64,000 nucleotides of DNA from Enterococcus saigonensis. GTDB lineage: Bacteria; Bacillota; Bacilli; Lactobacillales; Enterococcaceae. Numbering within the stretch: the stretch's first letter is position 1; every line of letters starts with the position of its first letter. The notes under the pieces are model-generated. The model made no database searches. It saw nothing but the letters and a program-made list of their open reading frames with translations, and had not been told where the DNA came from. The DNA is taken from positions 2,212,001-2,276,000 of the forward strand of contig NZ_AP022822.1 in assembly GCF_011397115.1 (NCBI RefSeq), read 5' to 3'. Below are positions 45,824 through 53,894 of this stretch, in pieces. The translations under genes were made by a program, and so were the position numbers.

Positions 45824-45955
45824 AGTACCAAAATTGGTAGAAGCTTGGTCGTCCACTACCTTACTTCCAACACCCTGCAAATCCGGCAGTGAAGTTTTCT
45901 TCTGGTGTTGCTGTTGACTCGACCAAACAAGTTGGTCTTATCGACTCATCGCATG
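45783..45955 (-). ncRNA. candidate structured small RNA, ~170 nt
   Basis: A strong minus-strand promoter and a strong terminator delimit a segment with no plausible frame. It can fold into hairpin GACCAA/TTGGTC, then a three-way junction closed by CAACACC/GGTGTTG that holds GAAG-AAAA-CTTC and CTGC-CGGATTT-GCAG hairpins, then ACCAA/TTGGT, then the terminator. I do not recognise tmRNA, SRP, RNase P, T-box or a known riboswitch in it. It ends 160 nt before lacA, which has its own promoter, so it is more likely a free RNA than a lac leader. Confidence 0.6.
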
Positions 45956-45961
45956 TCCATT

Positions 45962-45990
45962 ACTTTAACTGCAAATCTATCGCTTGTCAA
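45962..45990 (-). promoter_or_regulatory. promoter of the structured RNA
   Basis: Minus strand: -35 TTGACA (45990-45985), exactly 17 nt, -10 TAAAGT (45967-45962). Predicted start near 45955. Confidence 0.75.
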
Positions 45991-46104
45991 TCTTTTGTTT
46001 TTAATCAGTATCCATTATGAATCAACATAACGTGCATATTCTGGAAACCAACCTTTTCTAACGAAAAATATTCATCTTTAAAGGTGAAATCAGCTTCCGT
46101 GGGT

Positions 46105-46425
46105 CTAACGATTTGTTTCACTTGGCAACAATATTGTTTGCTGTTTGCCATCATCATAAGCATAAACTTCTTGTGGCAATTCATAAGAAAATGGAAATGG
46201 TAAGTCAATATCCATTTCAACCTCACTATTCTCTTGTGAAAAATGCATTGTTACTTTGCCATCGTGATTAAGTAATTCAAAAGCGATTAAATTATTTAAA
46301 GGTACTACCCCTTTTAAATCAAGGTCGATAATAAACCAAATGCTGTCAATTAATTCTCCTGGCATACTGGAAACAACGCCAACAGAAGCAAAGCGGCTAC
46401 GTTTTTTATCAAATACTTCAAACAA
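46105..46425 (-). CDS. DUF960 family protein
   Basis: 106 residues. RFASVGVVSSMPGELIDSIWFIID, the hydrophilic centre and the end YAYDDGKQQTILLPSE match DUF960, a small family of unknown function found in enterococci, staphylococci and bacilli. A TTG at 46431 is only one base from GGAGGT, too close; TTG 46425 has an 8-nt spacing and gives MFEVFDKKRSRFASVGV, so I take it. Single gene. The stop comes right where the family usually ends, so it is complete. Confidence 0.8.
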   Translation of the reverse strand: MFEVFDKKRSRFASVGVVSSMPGELIDSIWFIIDLDLKGVVPLNNLIAFELLNHDGKVTMHFSQENSEVEMDIDLPFPFSYELPQEVYAYDDGKQQTILLPSETNR

Positions 46426-46633
46426 ATTCAAAACCTCCTAAGACAGTGTTTACTGCGATCATTTTTTTAAGTGGCTTTTTCTCCATCCTTGATTCGCAGA
46501 TTAAACAGCAGTATCAATTCTATGTCTATCATACTTTAAATAAGTAATAATGCAAAAAAATTGCACTTATAAAGGCAAGTTATAAAAGTTTTGATTAAAT
46601 AATTAGCACTACGCAAATTAAACAGTAGTGGAC

Positions 46634-46664
46634 AAAAAAAGCACCGCAAAAAGCGGTGCTGTTA
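46634..46664 (-). terminator. rplY terminator
   Basis: AGCACCGC / GCGGTGCT stem, seven T on the minus strand. Confidence 0.9.
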
Positions 46665-46671
46665 AACAAAA

Positions 46672-47277
46672 TTATTCAGCTTCAGCCGGTGCTTCTGGAG
46701 CTGCATCTTCGCTATCTTCTTCTTCAGCAACTTGTGCTTCGCTCACCGCTACAATTTGTTCTTCCGGATCAGTTACGATGGTGAAGTCAGCATCTTTTGG
46801 TAAATCAGCAACTGCTAGTGCGTCACCGATTTCAAGTGCTGTAACATCAACTTCAATGCGTTCTGGCAACTTATCAGGTGTTGCTGAAACAACAACATTA
46901 TACAATGTTTGTGTTAACACGCCACCAGCTTTGACCCCTGCTGCTTCACCGACAAGTAATACTTCGGCTTCTACTTCTGTTTCTTCTGTCATATTGACTG
47001 ACAAAAATTCTACGTGTGTTAATTTTTTAGTAAAAGTATCTGATTGTGTGCCGCGGACTAATGTGTTCACGTTTTTACCGTCAATGCTTAATACGATAAC
47101 AGCATTGGCACCGTGTTCACGGTAGATTTTTTCAAGAGCTGCTGCATCCACTGCAACTGGCGTACTTTCAATTTGGTAACCATTTACAACTGCTGGAACT
47201 TTACCTTCGTGACGCAATTTATTGCGAAGGGAACGGGGACGAATTGCTCTTTTTTCTACATTTAATTTTACTGCCAT
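46672..47277 (-). CDS. rplY: ribosomal protein bL25, CTC/TL5 type
   Basis: 201 residues. The N-terminal ~95 residues are the 5S-rRNA-binding L25 domain (RSLRNKLRHEGKVPAVVNG); the second domain (about 96-180) is the TL5/Ctc beta domain (VLLVGEAAGVKAGGVL, ERIEVDVTALEIGDAL), followed by an acidic tail. The long form is called Ctc in Bacillus, a general stress protein. AGGAGG precedes ATG 47277. A ~230-nt leader with hairpins lies upstream, likely regulatory. Confidence 0.95.
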   Translation of the reverse strand: MAVKLNVEKRAIRPRSLRNKLRHEGKVPAVVNGYQIESTPVAVDAAALEKIYREHGANAVIVLSIDGKNVNTLVRGTQSDTFTKKLTHVEFLSVNMTEETEVEAEVLLVGEAAGVKAGGVLTQTLYNVVVSATPDKLPERIEVDVTALEIGDALAVADLPKDADFTIVTDPEEQIVAVSEAQVAEEEDSEDAAPEAPAEAE

Positions 47278-47280
47278 AAC

Positions 47281-47500
47281 TAAATTCCTCCTAAATTTTG
47301 GCCGCTTTTGCGGTAATCTTTAAAAGCAAATTTGTTACTCAGCACATCAGTGTGGTACGTATAAAAATACGCAAAAGGACAGCCGTATACACAACTGTCC
47401 TGTCAAAGTCGGTTAAAACTTTCTCCACCAGGTCGTAACGCTGTGTGTATGAGAAACTTTATTTACTTTACTATTTAACCTTAGGCCTTATTTAATTTTA
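47281..47500 (-). promoter_or_regulatory. structured leader of rplY
   Basis: The 308-bp gap before rplY has no open frame. On the minus strand it holds the hairpin AGGACAG / CTGTCCT (47376-47382, 47395-47401) followed by TTTTGCG, a CGTA/TACG hairpin (47358-47371), and an ATACACA / TGTGTAT pair that would compete with the first hairpin. TTGACT near 47506 may be the -35 box. This fits an autogenous ribosomal-protein leader, but I cannot match it to a named class. Confidence 0.4.
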
Positions 47501-47585
47501 AGTCAAGGAAAGTGCTGTTTTACTGGAAAATCCTCTTTTTTTCGCTATAATGAATAAGACTTTGTTACTGAATAAAGGAGTAAAT

Positions 47586-48307
47586 ATGCGCTTAGATAAA
47601 TTAATTGAAAAGAAGCTACATACCAGCCGTAAAAAAATGAAACGTCTTTTTTTAAGTGGTCAAGTAACAATCGATGGGGTAAAAGAATTTCGACAAAATC
47701 GTAATGTTGACAGTCAAATTCATAAAATCATGGTAAACAACCAAGTCCTTTTCACTAACGAAGTCTATTATTTATTGGATAAACCAGTAGGTGTTGTTAC
47801 TGCTAATTCTGACTTAAATCATCAAACCGTATTTGATTGTTTAACCCCCACCGATAAACTTGACGATTTGTCCGCCGTTGGTAGACTTGATCGTGATACT
47901 TCTGGCCTTTTGCTTTTAACAAACAACGGGCAACTAGTCTATGATTTACTCCATCCTGTAAAAAAGTAGCAAAAACTTACGAAGCTTGGATCAACGAGAT
48001 TGTGACAAATGAAGATATTTACCACTTTCAAGCAGGAATTGTTTTTTCAGACGGTACTCGTTGTCAAGCGGCGGATTTAAAAATCTTGTATAGTGATTAT
48101 AAAACAGGTCACAGCCTGATTCATTTAACTATTTGGGAAGGTAAATTTCATCAAGTAAAAAAAATGTTTTTAGCTCGTGGAAAAAAAGTGATCACTCTAC
48201 GCAGAATTGCAATGGGTCCTTTATACTTACCTAAAAACTCGCAGCCTGGAAAATATCACCCCTTAACAAAGACCCAGTTAACATTATTAAAACCTTATTT
48301 TAGATAG
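47586..48307 (+). pseudogene. RsuA-family 16S rRNA pseudouridine synthase, split by a -1 frameshift
   Basis: Together the two frames encode a normal ~240-residue synthase. The first (47586-47969) has the S4-like start MRLDKLIEKKL and the catalytic GRLDRDTSGLLLLTN. It stops at TAG 47967 within the conserved HPVKK...KTYEAW block. The second frame, one base back, runs from 47966 to 48307 with WEGKFHQVKKMF near its end. The switch falls on A-AAA-AAG (47960-47966), the canonical bacterial slippery heptamer. A seventh A would also restore one frame. It could be a true mutation, a sequencing slip or programmed frameshifting; no strong downstream stem is seen. ATG 47586 follows AAAGGAG. Confidence 0.8.
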
Positions 48308-48322
48308 AAAGAAGTTAGAAAA

Positions 48323-49027
48323 ATGAATTATTCCACCTTGCTATTTGATTTAGATGATACCTTGTTAGACTTTAAGGCCGCTGAAGATCATGCCTTACAA
48401 GAGCTTTTTAACACTATGAATACCACCTTGACACCAGAAATAAAAAAATATTACAAGACGATGAACCGTCACTTATGGGCAGATTATGAACAAGGAAAAA
48501 TAAGCCGTCAAGAAGTAACAGACAGTCGTTTTAAAAAATTATTTGCTAATTTAGGTAAAAATGTTGATGGCTCCCAACTTGACCAAAAGTATCGCCACTA
48601 TTTAACGCAAGGTCATCAATTATTAGGTAATAGCCGCCGGATTATTGCTGATCTGGCAAACAAAGCAGATTTATACGTGGTCACAAATGGTGTCTCCAAA
48701 ACCCAATACAAGCGTTTAGAAGATGCCAAACTTCTTCCTTATTTTAAAGACATTTTTGTTTCTGAAGATACTGGCTATCAAAAACCAATGCCAGAATATT
48801 TTGACTACGTGGCAAAACGTATCCCGCATTTTGTTGCGCAAAAGGCATTGGTAATCGGGGATTCTTTAACTTCTGATATTAAAGGAGCCAATAATGCTGG
48901 TTTAGATAGTGTCTGGTTAAATCCTGAAGCAAAACAATTACTGCCAGATGTCAAACCAACTTATGAAGTTAAGGACTTAGAGCAACTCTATCCTATTTTA
49001 GGCACCTCATTTGACGAAAAAGCATAG
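48323..49027 (+). CDS. YjjG-family noncanonical pyrimidine nucleotidase (HAD)
   Basis: 234 residues. Motif I is LFDLDDTLLDF, motif II is VVTNGVSKTQY, then YQKPMPEYFDYV and VIGDSLTSDIKGANNAG. The C1 cap sits between residues 15 and 95. YjjG-type enzymes dephosphorylate unusual pyrimidine nucleotides and protect against base analogues. It lies 15 nt behind the pseudouridine synthase frame and about 60 nt before udk, so a pyrimidine-salvage theme is plausible. GAAAGAAG precedes ATG 48323. Confidence 0.88.
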   Translation: MNYSTLLFDLDDTLLDFKAAEDHALQELFNTMNTTLTPEIKKYYKTMNRHLWADYEQGKISRQEVTDSRFKKLFANLGKNVDGSQLDQKYRHYLTQGHQLLGNSRRIIADLANKADLYVVTNGVSKTQYKRLEDAKLLPYFKDIFVSEDTGYQKPMPEYFDYVAKRIPHFVAQKALVIGDSLTSDIKGANNAGLDSVWLNPEAKQLLPDVKPTYEVKDLEQLYPILGTSFDEKA

Positions 49028-49085
49028 CATTTTCTGAAAAAATCTATATAATAGACCTAGTACAAAAAATGAAAGAGGTTTTCTC

Positions 49086-49709
49086 ATGACAAAGAACAAG
49101 CCCATCATTATTGGTGTGACTGGTGGCTCTGGTAGTGGTAAAACCAGTGTCAGCCGGGCAATTTTCAATAATTTTCCCGACCATTCGATCATGATGCTGG
49201 AACAAGATTCTTACTACAAAGATCAAAGTAATTTAAGCTTTGAAGAACGTTTGAACACAAACTACGATCATCCTTTTGCTTTTGATACCGATCTTTTAAT
49301 CGAACACATCAAAAAATTGATGTGTTATGAAGCAATTCAAAAACCTGTTTATGACTATGTAGCTCATACACGTAGCAAAGCAACTCTCGTACAAGAACCA
49401 AAAGAAGTCATTATTTTAGAAGGAATTTTAATTTTAGAAGATGAACGTCTACGAGACTTAATGGATATTAAAATTTATGTGGACACAGATGATGATATTC
49501 GAATCATCCGTCGTATCAAACGCGATATGGAAGAACGAGGGCGTACTCTTGATTCTGTCATTGAACAATATTTATCTGTAGTAAAACCAATGTATCATCA
49601 ATTTATTGAACCAACCAAACGCTATGCTGATATCATCGTGCCTGAAGGTGGAGAAAATCACGTCGCAGTTGACTTAATCACGACAAAAGTGGCAAGCTAT
49701 TTGTCGTAA
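49086..49709 (+). CDS. udk: uridine kinase
   Basis: 207 residues. P-loop GVTGGSGSGKTSV (about 9-21), QDSYYKD, YDHPFAFD and RIIRRIKRDMEERGR mark uridine/cytidine kinases. It phosphorylates uridine and cytidine to the monophosphates in nucleoside salvage. GAAAGAGG precedes ATG 49086, which has its own short upstream gap, but no terminator separates it from the nucleotidase. A terminator follows 18 nt after the stop. Confidence 0.95.
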   Translation: MTKNKPIIIGVTGGSGSGKTSVSRAIFNNFPDHSIMMLEQDSYYKDQSNLSFEERLNTNYDHPFAFDTDLLIEHIKKLMCYEAIQKPVYDYVAHTRSKATLVQEPKEVIILEGILILEDERLRDLMDIKIYVDTDDDIRIIRRIKRDMEERGRTLDSVIEQYLSVVKPMYHQFIEPTKRYADIIVPEGGENHVAVDLITTKVASYLS

Positions 49710-49726
49710 GATAGAATACTTGATTG

Positions 49727-49759
49727 AAAATACCTATTTTTGATAGGTATTTTTTCATG
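49727..49759 (+). terminator. udk terminator
   Basis: AAAATACCTAT / ATAGGTATTTT stem with T-run. Confidence 0.85.
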
Positions 49760-49782
49760 CTCAACTTCACCGCAAAAACTCT

Positions 49783-49838
49783 TAAAAACAAAAAGACTAA
49801 CGCTTGTAACTTTACTTACAAGGTCGGTCTTTTGCAAA
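49783..49838 (-). terminator. terminator of the OadH/OadD-like pair
   Basis: Minus strand AAAAGAC-CTTGTAA / TTACAAG-GTCTTTTT with a T-rich tail. The remaining gap to 49998 is AT-rich; the frame there (49724-49990) looks accidental. Confidence 0.65.
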
Positions 49839-49998
49839 ATTATAAAATTTGCCTTTTTATGACATCTTCTAAGATAAAAATTAAGACATCAGCAAATCCT
49901 TCCAAAAAATTTGGCAACTATTTTTATCCTAATAATTTGTCTTTAAACCATTTATCACTATTACAGGCATTTTATCAGATAGTCCATTAGTACTTGGG

Positions 49999-50391
49999 TT
50001 AATTAAAGGAGATCAAAGGATCACTCGCGTTGACGATTGTTCCAACTTGCACTAAAATTTCAGCAACATGTCCATCTGTTGGGGCTACAATTTCATTTTC
50101 CATTTTCATAGCTTCTAAAATCATTACCGGTTGATTGGCACTAACAGATTCGCCAGGATTTACTAGTAATTTTAAAATTGTACCTGGCATGGGAGCTGTC
50201 AACAACTGACTTTCTGAAGAAACTGTCGAATTTTTTGCTTGCGGGGGCATCATTGTTGGCAAAGTTGGTGCAGGCTTTGGTTCTGTAACACTCGTTGTTG
50301 CCCTTTCTTCTTGCACAGCTGGCACTCCCAACTCTTCCATTTCGACTAAATATTCCTTGCCATCAATTGAAATTTTAAACTTTCGTAACAT
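49999..50391 (-). CDS. biotin carboxyl carrier protein of a decarboxylase (OadD/GcdC-like)
   Basis: 130 residues. A short N-terminal domain (1-30), a Pro/Thr/Ala-rich flexible linker (35-60) and a biotinyl domain with the modified lysine in EAMKMENE. This is the layout of the free carrier subunit of Na+-pumping oxaloacetate or methylmalonyl-CoA decarboxylases. It lies 12 nt behind the OadH-like gene, the oadH-oadD order of enterococcal citrate clusters, but oadB, oadA and the cit genes are absent here and a terminator follows. It may be used by enzymes encoded elsewhere. AAGGAGG precedes ATG 50391. Confidence 0.85.
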   Translation of the reverse strand: MLRKFKISIDGKEYLVEMEELGVPAVQEERATTSVTEPKPAPTLPTMMPPQAKNSTVSSESQLLTAPMPGTILKLLVNPGESVSANQPVMILEAMKMENEIVAPTDGHVAEILVQVGTIVNASDPLISFN

Positions 50392-50403
50392 ATCATTCCT
50401 CCT

Positions 50404-50745
50404 TTATTTTTTTTGGTAAATTTTTCTTATAACAAACTGTGACGCTGGCGCCACCCCAGATGCAATACTTGCTACAATTATTGCTATGTGTTTTACTTCA
50501 GGATTTTTTTTCATAATTTTTTTAATTACAAAAGAACTTTCTGTGTGGTTTTCAGCTGCTATACTGGTGGCAATCAAACTTATTAGCTCCTTTTCAACTG
50601 CTTCACTAGGAATAAAAAAAGGAATTTCTTCCCATCCTTCGTCTTCAACAGATATTTTCTCTGGCGCTATTTTAGTTGGTGGAACAACTTGATGCATTCT
50701 TTTATTTGTTTGACTCTTGCCAAATAAGCGATTCCAAAATTTCAT
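50404..50745 (-). CDS. OadH/gamma-like small subunit of a decarboxylase
   Basis: 113 residues. The basic start (FWNRLFGKSQTNKRM) is followed by a helical C-terminal half, EKELISLIATSIAAEN then FVIKKI and IAIIVASIASGVAPASQFVIRKI. This resembles the small OadH/gamma-type subunits that accompany biotin-dependent decarboxylases. The assignment leans on its partner, the biotin carrier gene. ATG 50745 has AAAGGAG at 7 nt; the TTG two codons upstream is rejected. Moderate certainty only. Confidence 0.6.
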   Translation of the reverse strand: MKFWNRLFGKSQTNKRMHQVVPPTKIAPEKISVEDEGWEEIPFFIPSEAVEKELISLIATSIAAENHTESSFVIKKIMKKNPEVKHIAIIVASIASGVAPASQFVIRKIYQKK

Positions 50746-50846
50746 CAGCAATCTCCTTTAAAGCTAAAAAGAAGTCATTCTATTTATTTTAATATAGCAC
50801 AAATTAAAACGTTTACAAAAAAAAGTAAATAACTTTAATCAAATTA

Positions 50847-50874
50847 AAAAGCCACGCAAAATGCGTGACTAAAA
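50847..50874 (-). terminator. terminator of the GlsB-type gene
   Basis: Short CACGCA / TGCGTG stem followed by GCTTTTT on the minus strand. Confidence 0.7.
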
Positions 50875-50879
50875 ATCCA

Positions 50880-51143
50880 TTAGTAAAATCCCAGTTGACG
50901 AATTTTTTGCAAGAGGTATGAGCAGACAGCCAGACACATGACTGAACCGACTAGAGCAGGGATTACATAAAAGCCGCCAATTTCTGGACCAGTAGGACCA
51001 AGAAAAATCCGCCCAACCCAGCTACCTAAAAAACCTGTCACCATATAGCCTAAAAAACCGCTACGGACATCATTTCCTATAATTACTCCAGCCAATAGAC
51101 CTAAAGCACTGCCAACTACTAAAGACCAAAATAATTCCAGCAT
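50880..51143 (-). CDS. GlsB/YeaQ/YmgE-family membrane protein
   Basis: 87 residues with three membrane segments (about 5-22, 30-48, 58-78) and the glycine-rich LLAGVIIGND...GFLGYMVTGFLGSWVG typical of transglycosylase-associated proteins. In enterococci the GlsB family is linked to bile and general stress. ATG 51143 with AGGTGG upstream gives the family N-terminus; the longer 51164 frame is rejected. Single gene. Confidence 0.85.
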   Translation of the reverse strand: MLELFWSLVVGSALGLLAGVIIGNDVRSGFLGYMVTGFLGSWVGRIFLGPTGPEIGGFYVIPALVGSVMCLAVCSYLLQKIRQLGFY

Positions 51144-51232
51144 ACTGCCACCTACTTCCGTCACTTATTACGCATATTTTATCATTTTTCGCTAAAATAT
51201 TATAATTATATGCAATAAAAGCACAGATAAAA

Positions 51233-52234
51233 TTATACTTTTCTTAATTCTAAAGTGGAAAGTTTCTTTTTTAATAAAAAATTGTAGCCATTAAGAATAT
51301 TGGTATGTTTACGCGTGAAGAGGGCGTACTTATTCACATAAATGCCACTGAGCTCTTGTATCAAATACGTTTCGGGTAAATAAGTTTGTGGTGTAAAAAA
51401 CTCCTCCCAGCTCTCACCATAAAAAAGTTGCAAACAAAGATGATAGCGATAAATGGCTTTTTTATCCGCTAATAAAAGTGAGCGTAATTGTGGCTCTTTT
51501 TCCAATGCCATTAAAAATTTAGAATAACTTTTAGGCAACCAAATTTCTGCCCCTAATACTTGTTGCAACAAAAATTGCCAGCCTTTTTCATCAAGCTGAT
51601 AAGCTAGTTGTGGCGCACGACTATGTAAAATTTTTGTTTCCATTGCGGATATGTTAAAACCAAAATTTTTCCTTTTCTCACTAACTTTCTGCATAAAACA
51701 TAACAATTCATAACTTTTCTGCTCATAAGATAGAAGTTGCATCTTTTTTAATTGTAAAATCAAATATCGTTTCTGGCTTTCCATTCCCATAAGACAATTT
51801 TGAAAATTATCATCTAGACGCAAATTGAAATTTTCCCACAACGGCTGCAATGTTTCCAAGCGCCGCGAGACAGTTTTGCGCGCAATATAATGCTGCTGCG
51901 AAAGTTCAGTAATCGAGATTAATGGATCATTTAATTTTTGCCATAATAGCTGAAATGTTAGACTCTCTAACAAAAGATGCTGCCATAAACGAGCTTCACA
52001 AAAATAATTGGCAATCTTGATTTCTATCCCAGTATTTTGAATTATAAAACAAATACCCACTGCTTTTTTTTCTTCAATTTCTGTCCACCAATCACATAAA
52101 CCATGAAATTTTTTTATAGTAAAGCTGAACTCTTTTTGTAATCGCTCATAGGAAATAAAGCCACCTCTTCGTTTTAATAAATAAATTTGCCAAATCAATC
52201 GTTCATCTTTTTCTAACAAGCATTGATAAACCAT
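51233..52234 (-). CDS. Mga-like helix-turn-helix regulator, short form
   Basis: 333 residues, clearly shorter than the ~480-530 of full Mga proteins. The N-terminal winged helix reads GGFISYERLQKEFSFTIKKFHGL, and the second, PLISITELSQQHYIARKTVSRRLETLQPLWENF, is the Mga-type pair. The rest is helical and Leu-rich without the C-terminal EIIB-like part. AAGGAG precedes ATG 52234. It is divergent from the MATE pump, which it may control. Family call is moderate; the target is inferred. Confidence 0.65.
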   Translation of the reverse strand: MVYQCLLEKDERLIWQIYLLKRRGGFISYERLQKEFSFTIKKFHGLCDWWTEIEEKKAVGICFIIQNTGIEIKIANYFCEARLWQHLLLESLTFQLLWQKLNDPLISITELSQQHYIARKTVSRRLETLQPLWENFNLRLDDNFQNCLMGMESQKRYLILQLKKMQLLSYEQKSYELLCFMQKVSEKRKNFGFNISAMETKILHSRAPQLAYQLDEKGWQFLLQQVLGAEIWLPKSYSKFLMALEKEPQLRSLLLADKKAIYRYHLCLQLFYGESWEEFFTPQTYLPETYLIQELSGIYVNKYALFTRKHTNILNGYNFLLKKKLSTLELRKV

Positions 52235-52496
52235 TTTATCATCTCCTTACTTACTAAATTACATAAATGAAAATTGATTTTTTTCCATTTTTTTCTTATT
52301 TAGTAACTTCATTTGAAAAATAAAATGAACCTTTGCTCATTAAGATTGCGCAAAATTAGACAACTTGCTAAAATAAATTTAATTCATACACATGCAAAAT
52401 CGCCGGGTTTTGCCAACAAAAAAATTGTTGAGAGTAGCTCTTTATCCCATAGGCCAATGGAGGATAAAGTTCTGCTCTTTTTTTGGAGGAATTTTT

Positions 52497-53789
52497 ATGA
52501 AAGAAATTAGAGGTTATGTTGCGCGCAGTGTTTTAAGCACTTTTGGGTTATCTTTGTATATTTTAGCAGACACCTTTTTTATCGCAAACGGTGTAGGAAC
52601 ACTCGGTTTAACTGCTCTTAATATTGCTTTACCTCTCTTCAACTTATTAAATGGACTGGGGTTACTTTTGGGAATGGGAGGCGCGACGTTATTTGTCTTA
52701 AAAGGTGGAAAAGGAAACTATTTTTCCCAGCTACTAATTACCGGCATGGGAGTAGGCCTGTTCTTTACTTTCTTAGGAGTGACCGCTGCTACTTCTTTAG
52801 CTTCTTTACTTGGAGCTAGTTTAGAAACACTGCAGCTGACGACCACGTATTTGCGTTTTATTTTAATCATGGCACCTTTTTTTATCTGTAATAATTTAGT
52901 TCTGGCCTTCATTCGAAATGACAATAATCCCCAACTTGCAATGAAAGCGATGCTATTTTCTAGTCTCTTCAATATTATTTTTGATTATATTTTTGTGTTT
53001 TTCTTGCATATGGGAATGGCTGGTGCTGCGTTAGCTACTGTATTATCTCCTGTTTTAAGTTTAATGATTTTAAGCACCCATCGAAAAAAAAACAACCGCC
53101 ATTTATTTTGGCAACCTACATTGCCCCAATTAAAAACGATTAGTCGTAGCGCACAATTGGGCTTAGCCTCTTTTTTGACTGAAATGAGTACAGGTATTAG
53201 TATTTTAGTTTTCAATCAAGTCCTACTTACCTTAAGCGGTGATATTGCTGTGGCAGCCTATGGTGTTTTAGCCAATATATTATTGGTCGGCTTGTCTTTG
53301 TTTACTGGTGTTGCTCAGGGAATTCAACCGTTAATCTCACAAGCAGCAGCAAAAAAAGAAAGAGCAAAAGTTTTTAGTTATTTACGTTACGGTTTCAAAG
53401 TTAGTCTGTCTTTAGCCTTATTACTATATCTAATAGTCACTATTTTTAAATTTCCAATTGTGGGATTGTTCAACAGAGAAAATAATATCGTTTTAACACA
53501 ACTTGCAACCAACGGAATACAAATTTACTTTTTAGCCTTGTTAGGTGCCTGCCTTAATATTGTTTTTAGTATTTTCTTTTCCGCAGTTGGTTATGCAAAA
53601 CAATCCTTCACAGTGGCCGTATTGCGGGGCTATGTACTAATTCTTCCGTTAGTAGTTTTACTAGGGAAAAACTTCGGTATAATCGGTGTCTGGAGCAGTT
53701 TACCTTTAAGTGAATTTTTCACTTTATTGCTTGCCAGCCTATTATTCGTACAAGTAAAAAAAAGTTATCGCCAAAATATTTCTTTCTAA
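52497..53789 (+). CDS. MATE-family multidrug/Na+ antiporter
   Basis: 430 residues with twelve membrane helices. LADTFFIANGVGTLGLTALNIALPL, NGLGLLLGMGGATLF and AYGVLANILLVGLSLFTGVAQGIQPLIS are MATE blocks in the first and second halves. The frame is open back to 52392, but GGAGGAATTTTT precedes ATG 52497 and earlier codons would be signal-free and charged. It is divergent from the Mga-like regulator. A short leader ORF and a methyltransferase follow. Confidence 0.9.
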   Translation: MKEIRGYVARSVLSTFGLSLYILADTFFIANGVGTLGLTALNIALPLFNLLNGLGLLLGMGGATLFVLKGGKGNYFSQLLITGMGVGLFFTFLGVTAATSLASLLGASLETLQLTTTYLRFILIMAPFFICNNLVLAFIRNDNNPQLAMKAMLFSSLFNIIFDYIFVFFLHMGMAGAALATVLSPVLSLMILSTHRKKNNRHLFWQPTLPQLKTISRSAQLGLASFLTEMSTGISILVFNQVLLTLSGDIAVAAYGVLANILLVGLSLFTGVAQGIQPLISQAAAKKERAKVFSYLRYGFKVSLSLALLLYLIVTIFKFPIVGLFNRENNIVLTQLATNGIQIYFLALLGACLNIVFSIFFSAVGYAKQSFTVAVLRGYVLILPLVVLLGKNFGIIGVWSSLPLSEFFTLLLASLLFVQVKKSYRQNISF

Positions 53790-53829
53790 GCGTACGTGCT
53801 AAAATAAGAAAAGAAAGCAGGTGAAGAAC

Positions 53830-53853
53830 ATGATTGCCCACAAAAGAGCCTAA
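53830..53853 (+). CDS. possible 7-codon leader peptide
   Basis: Reads MIAHKRA and stops with TAA at 53851. AGGTG lies 6 nt before the ATG. The stop codon touches the first arm of the hairpin that covers the methyltransferase ribosome site, the arrangement of translational attenuators. Unproven. Confidence 0.4.
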   Translation: MIAHKRA

Positions 53854-53885
53854 CTCCATGACATTTAAGCCAAAATGACATGGAG
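53854..53885 (+). promoter_or_regulatory. hairpin covering the methyltransferase ribosome binding site
   Basis: Arms CTCCATGACATTT (53854-53866) and AAATGACATGGAG (53873-53885), 12 of 13 pairs, 6-nt loop. The second arm includes GGAG of the ribosome site of the next gene. Confidence 0.6.
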
Positions 53886-53894
53886 GAAAAAATA

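Noticed and set aside
46005..46226. Second frame after DUF960, possibly a frameshifted C-terminus
   Set aside because: The DUF960 frame already ends where the family usually ends (DDG...TILLPSE). The second frame would need the opposite type of shift, and it has no ribosome site.
46628..47125. 165-codon Ser/Thr-rich frame opposite rplY
   Set aside because: Antisense shadow of the L25 gene; composition mirrors the alternating codons of the real gene.
49724..49990. 88-codon frame after udk
   Set aside because: Begins inside the udk terminator region, has no ribosome site and has low-complexity Lys/Asn/Phe composition; it looks like chance in AT-rich DNA.
51233..52234. Truncated pseudogene of a full-length Mga regulator
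   Set aside because: Short, but it has a good start, an intact frame and no continuation in another frame downstream, so I kept it as a gene.
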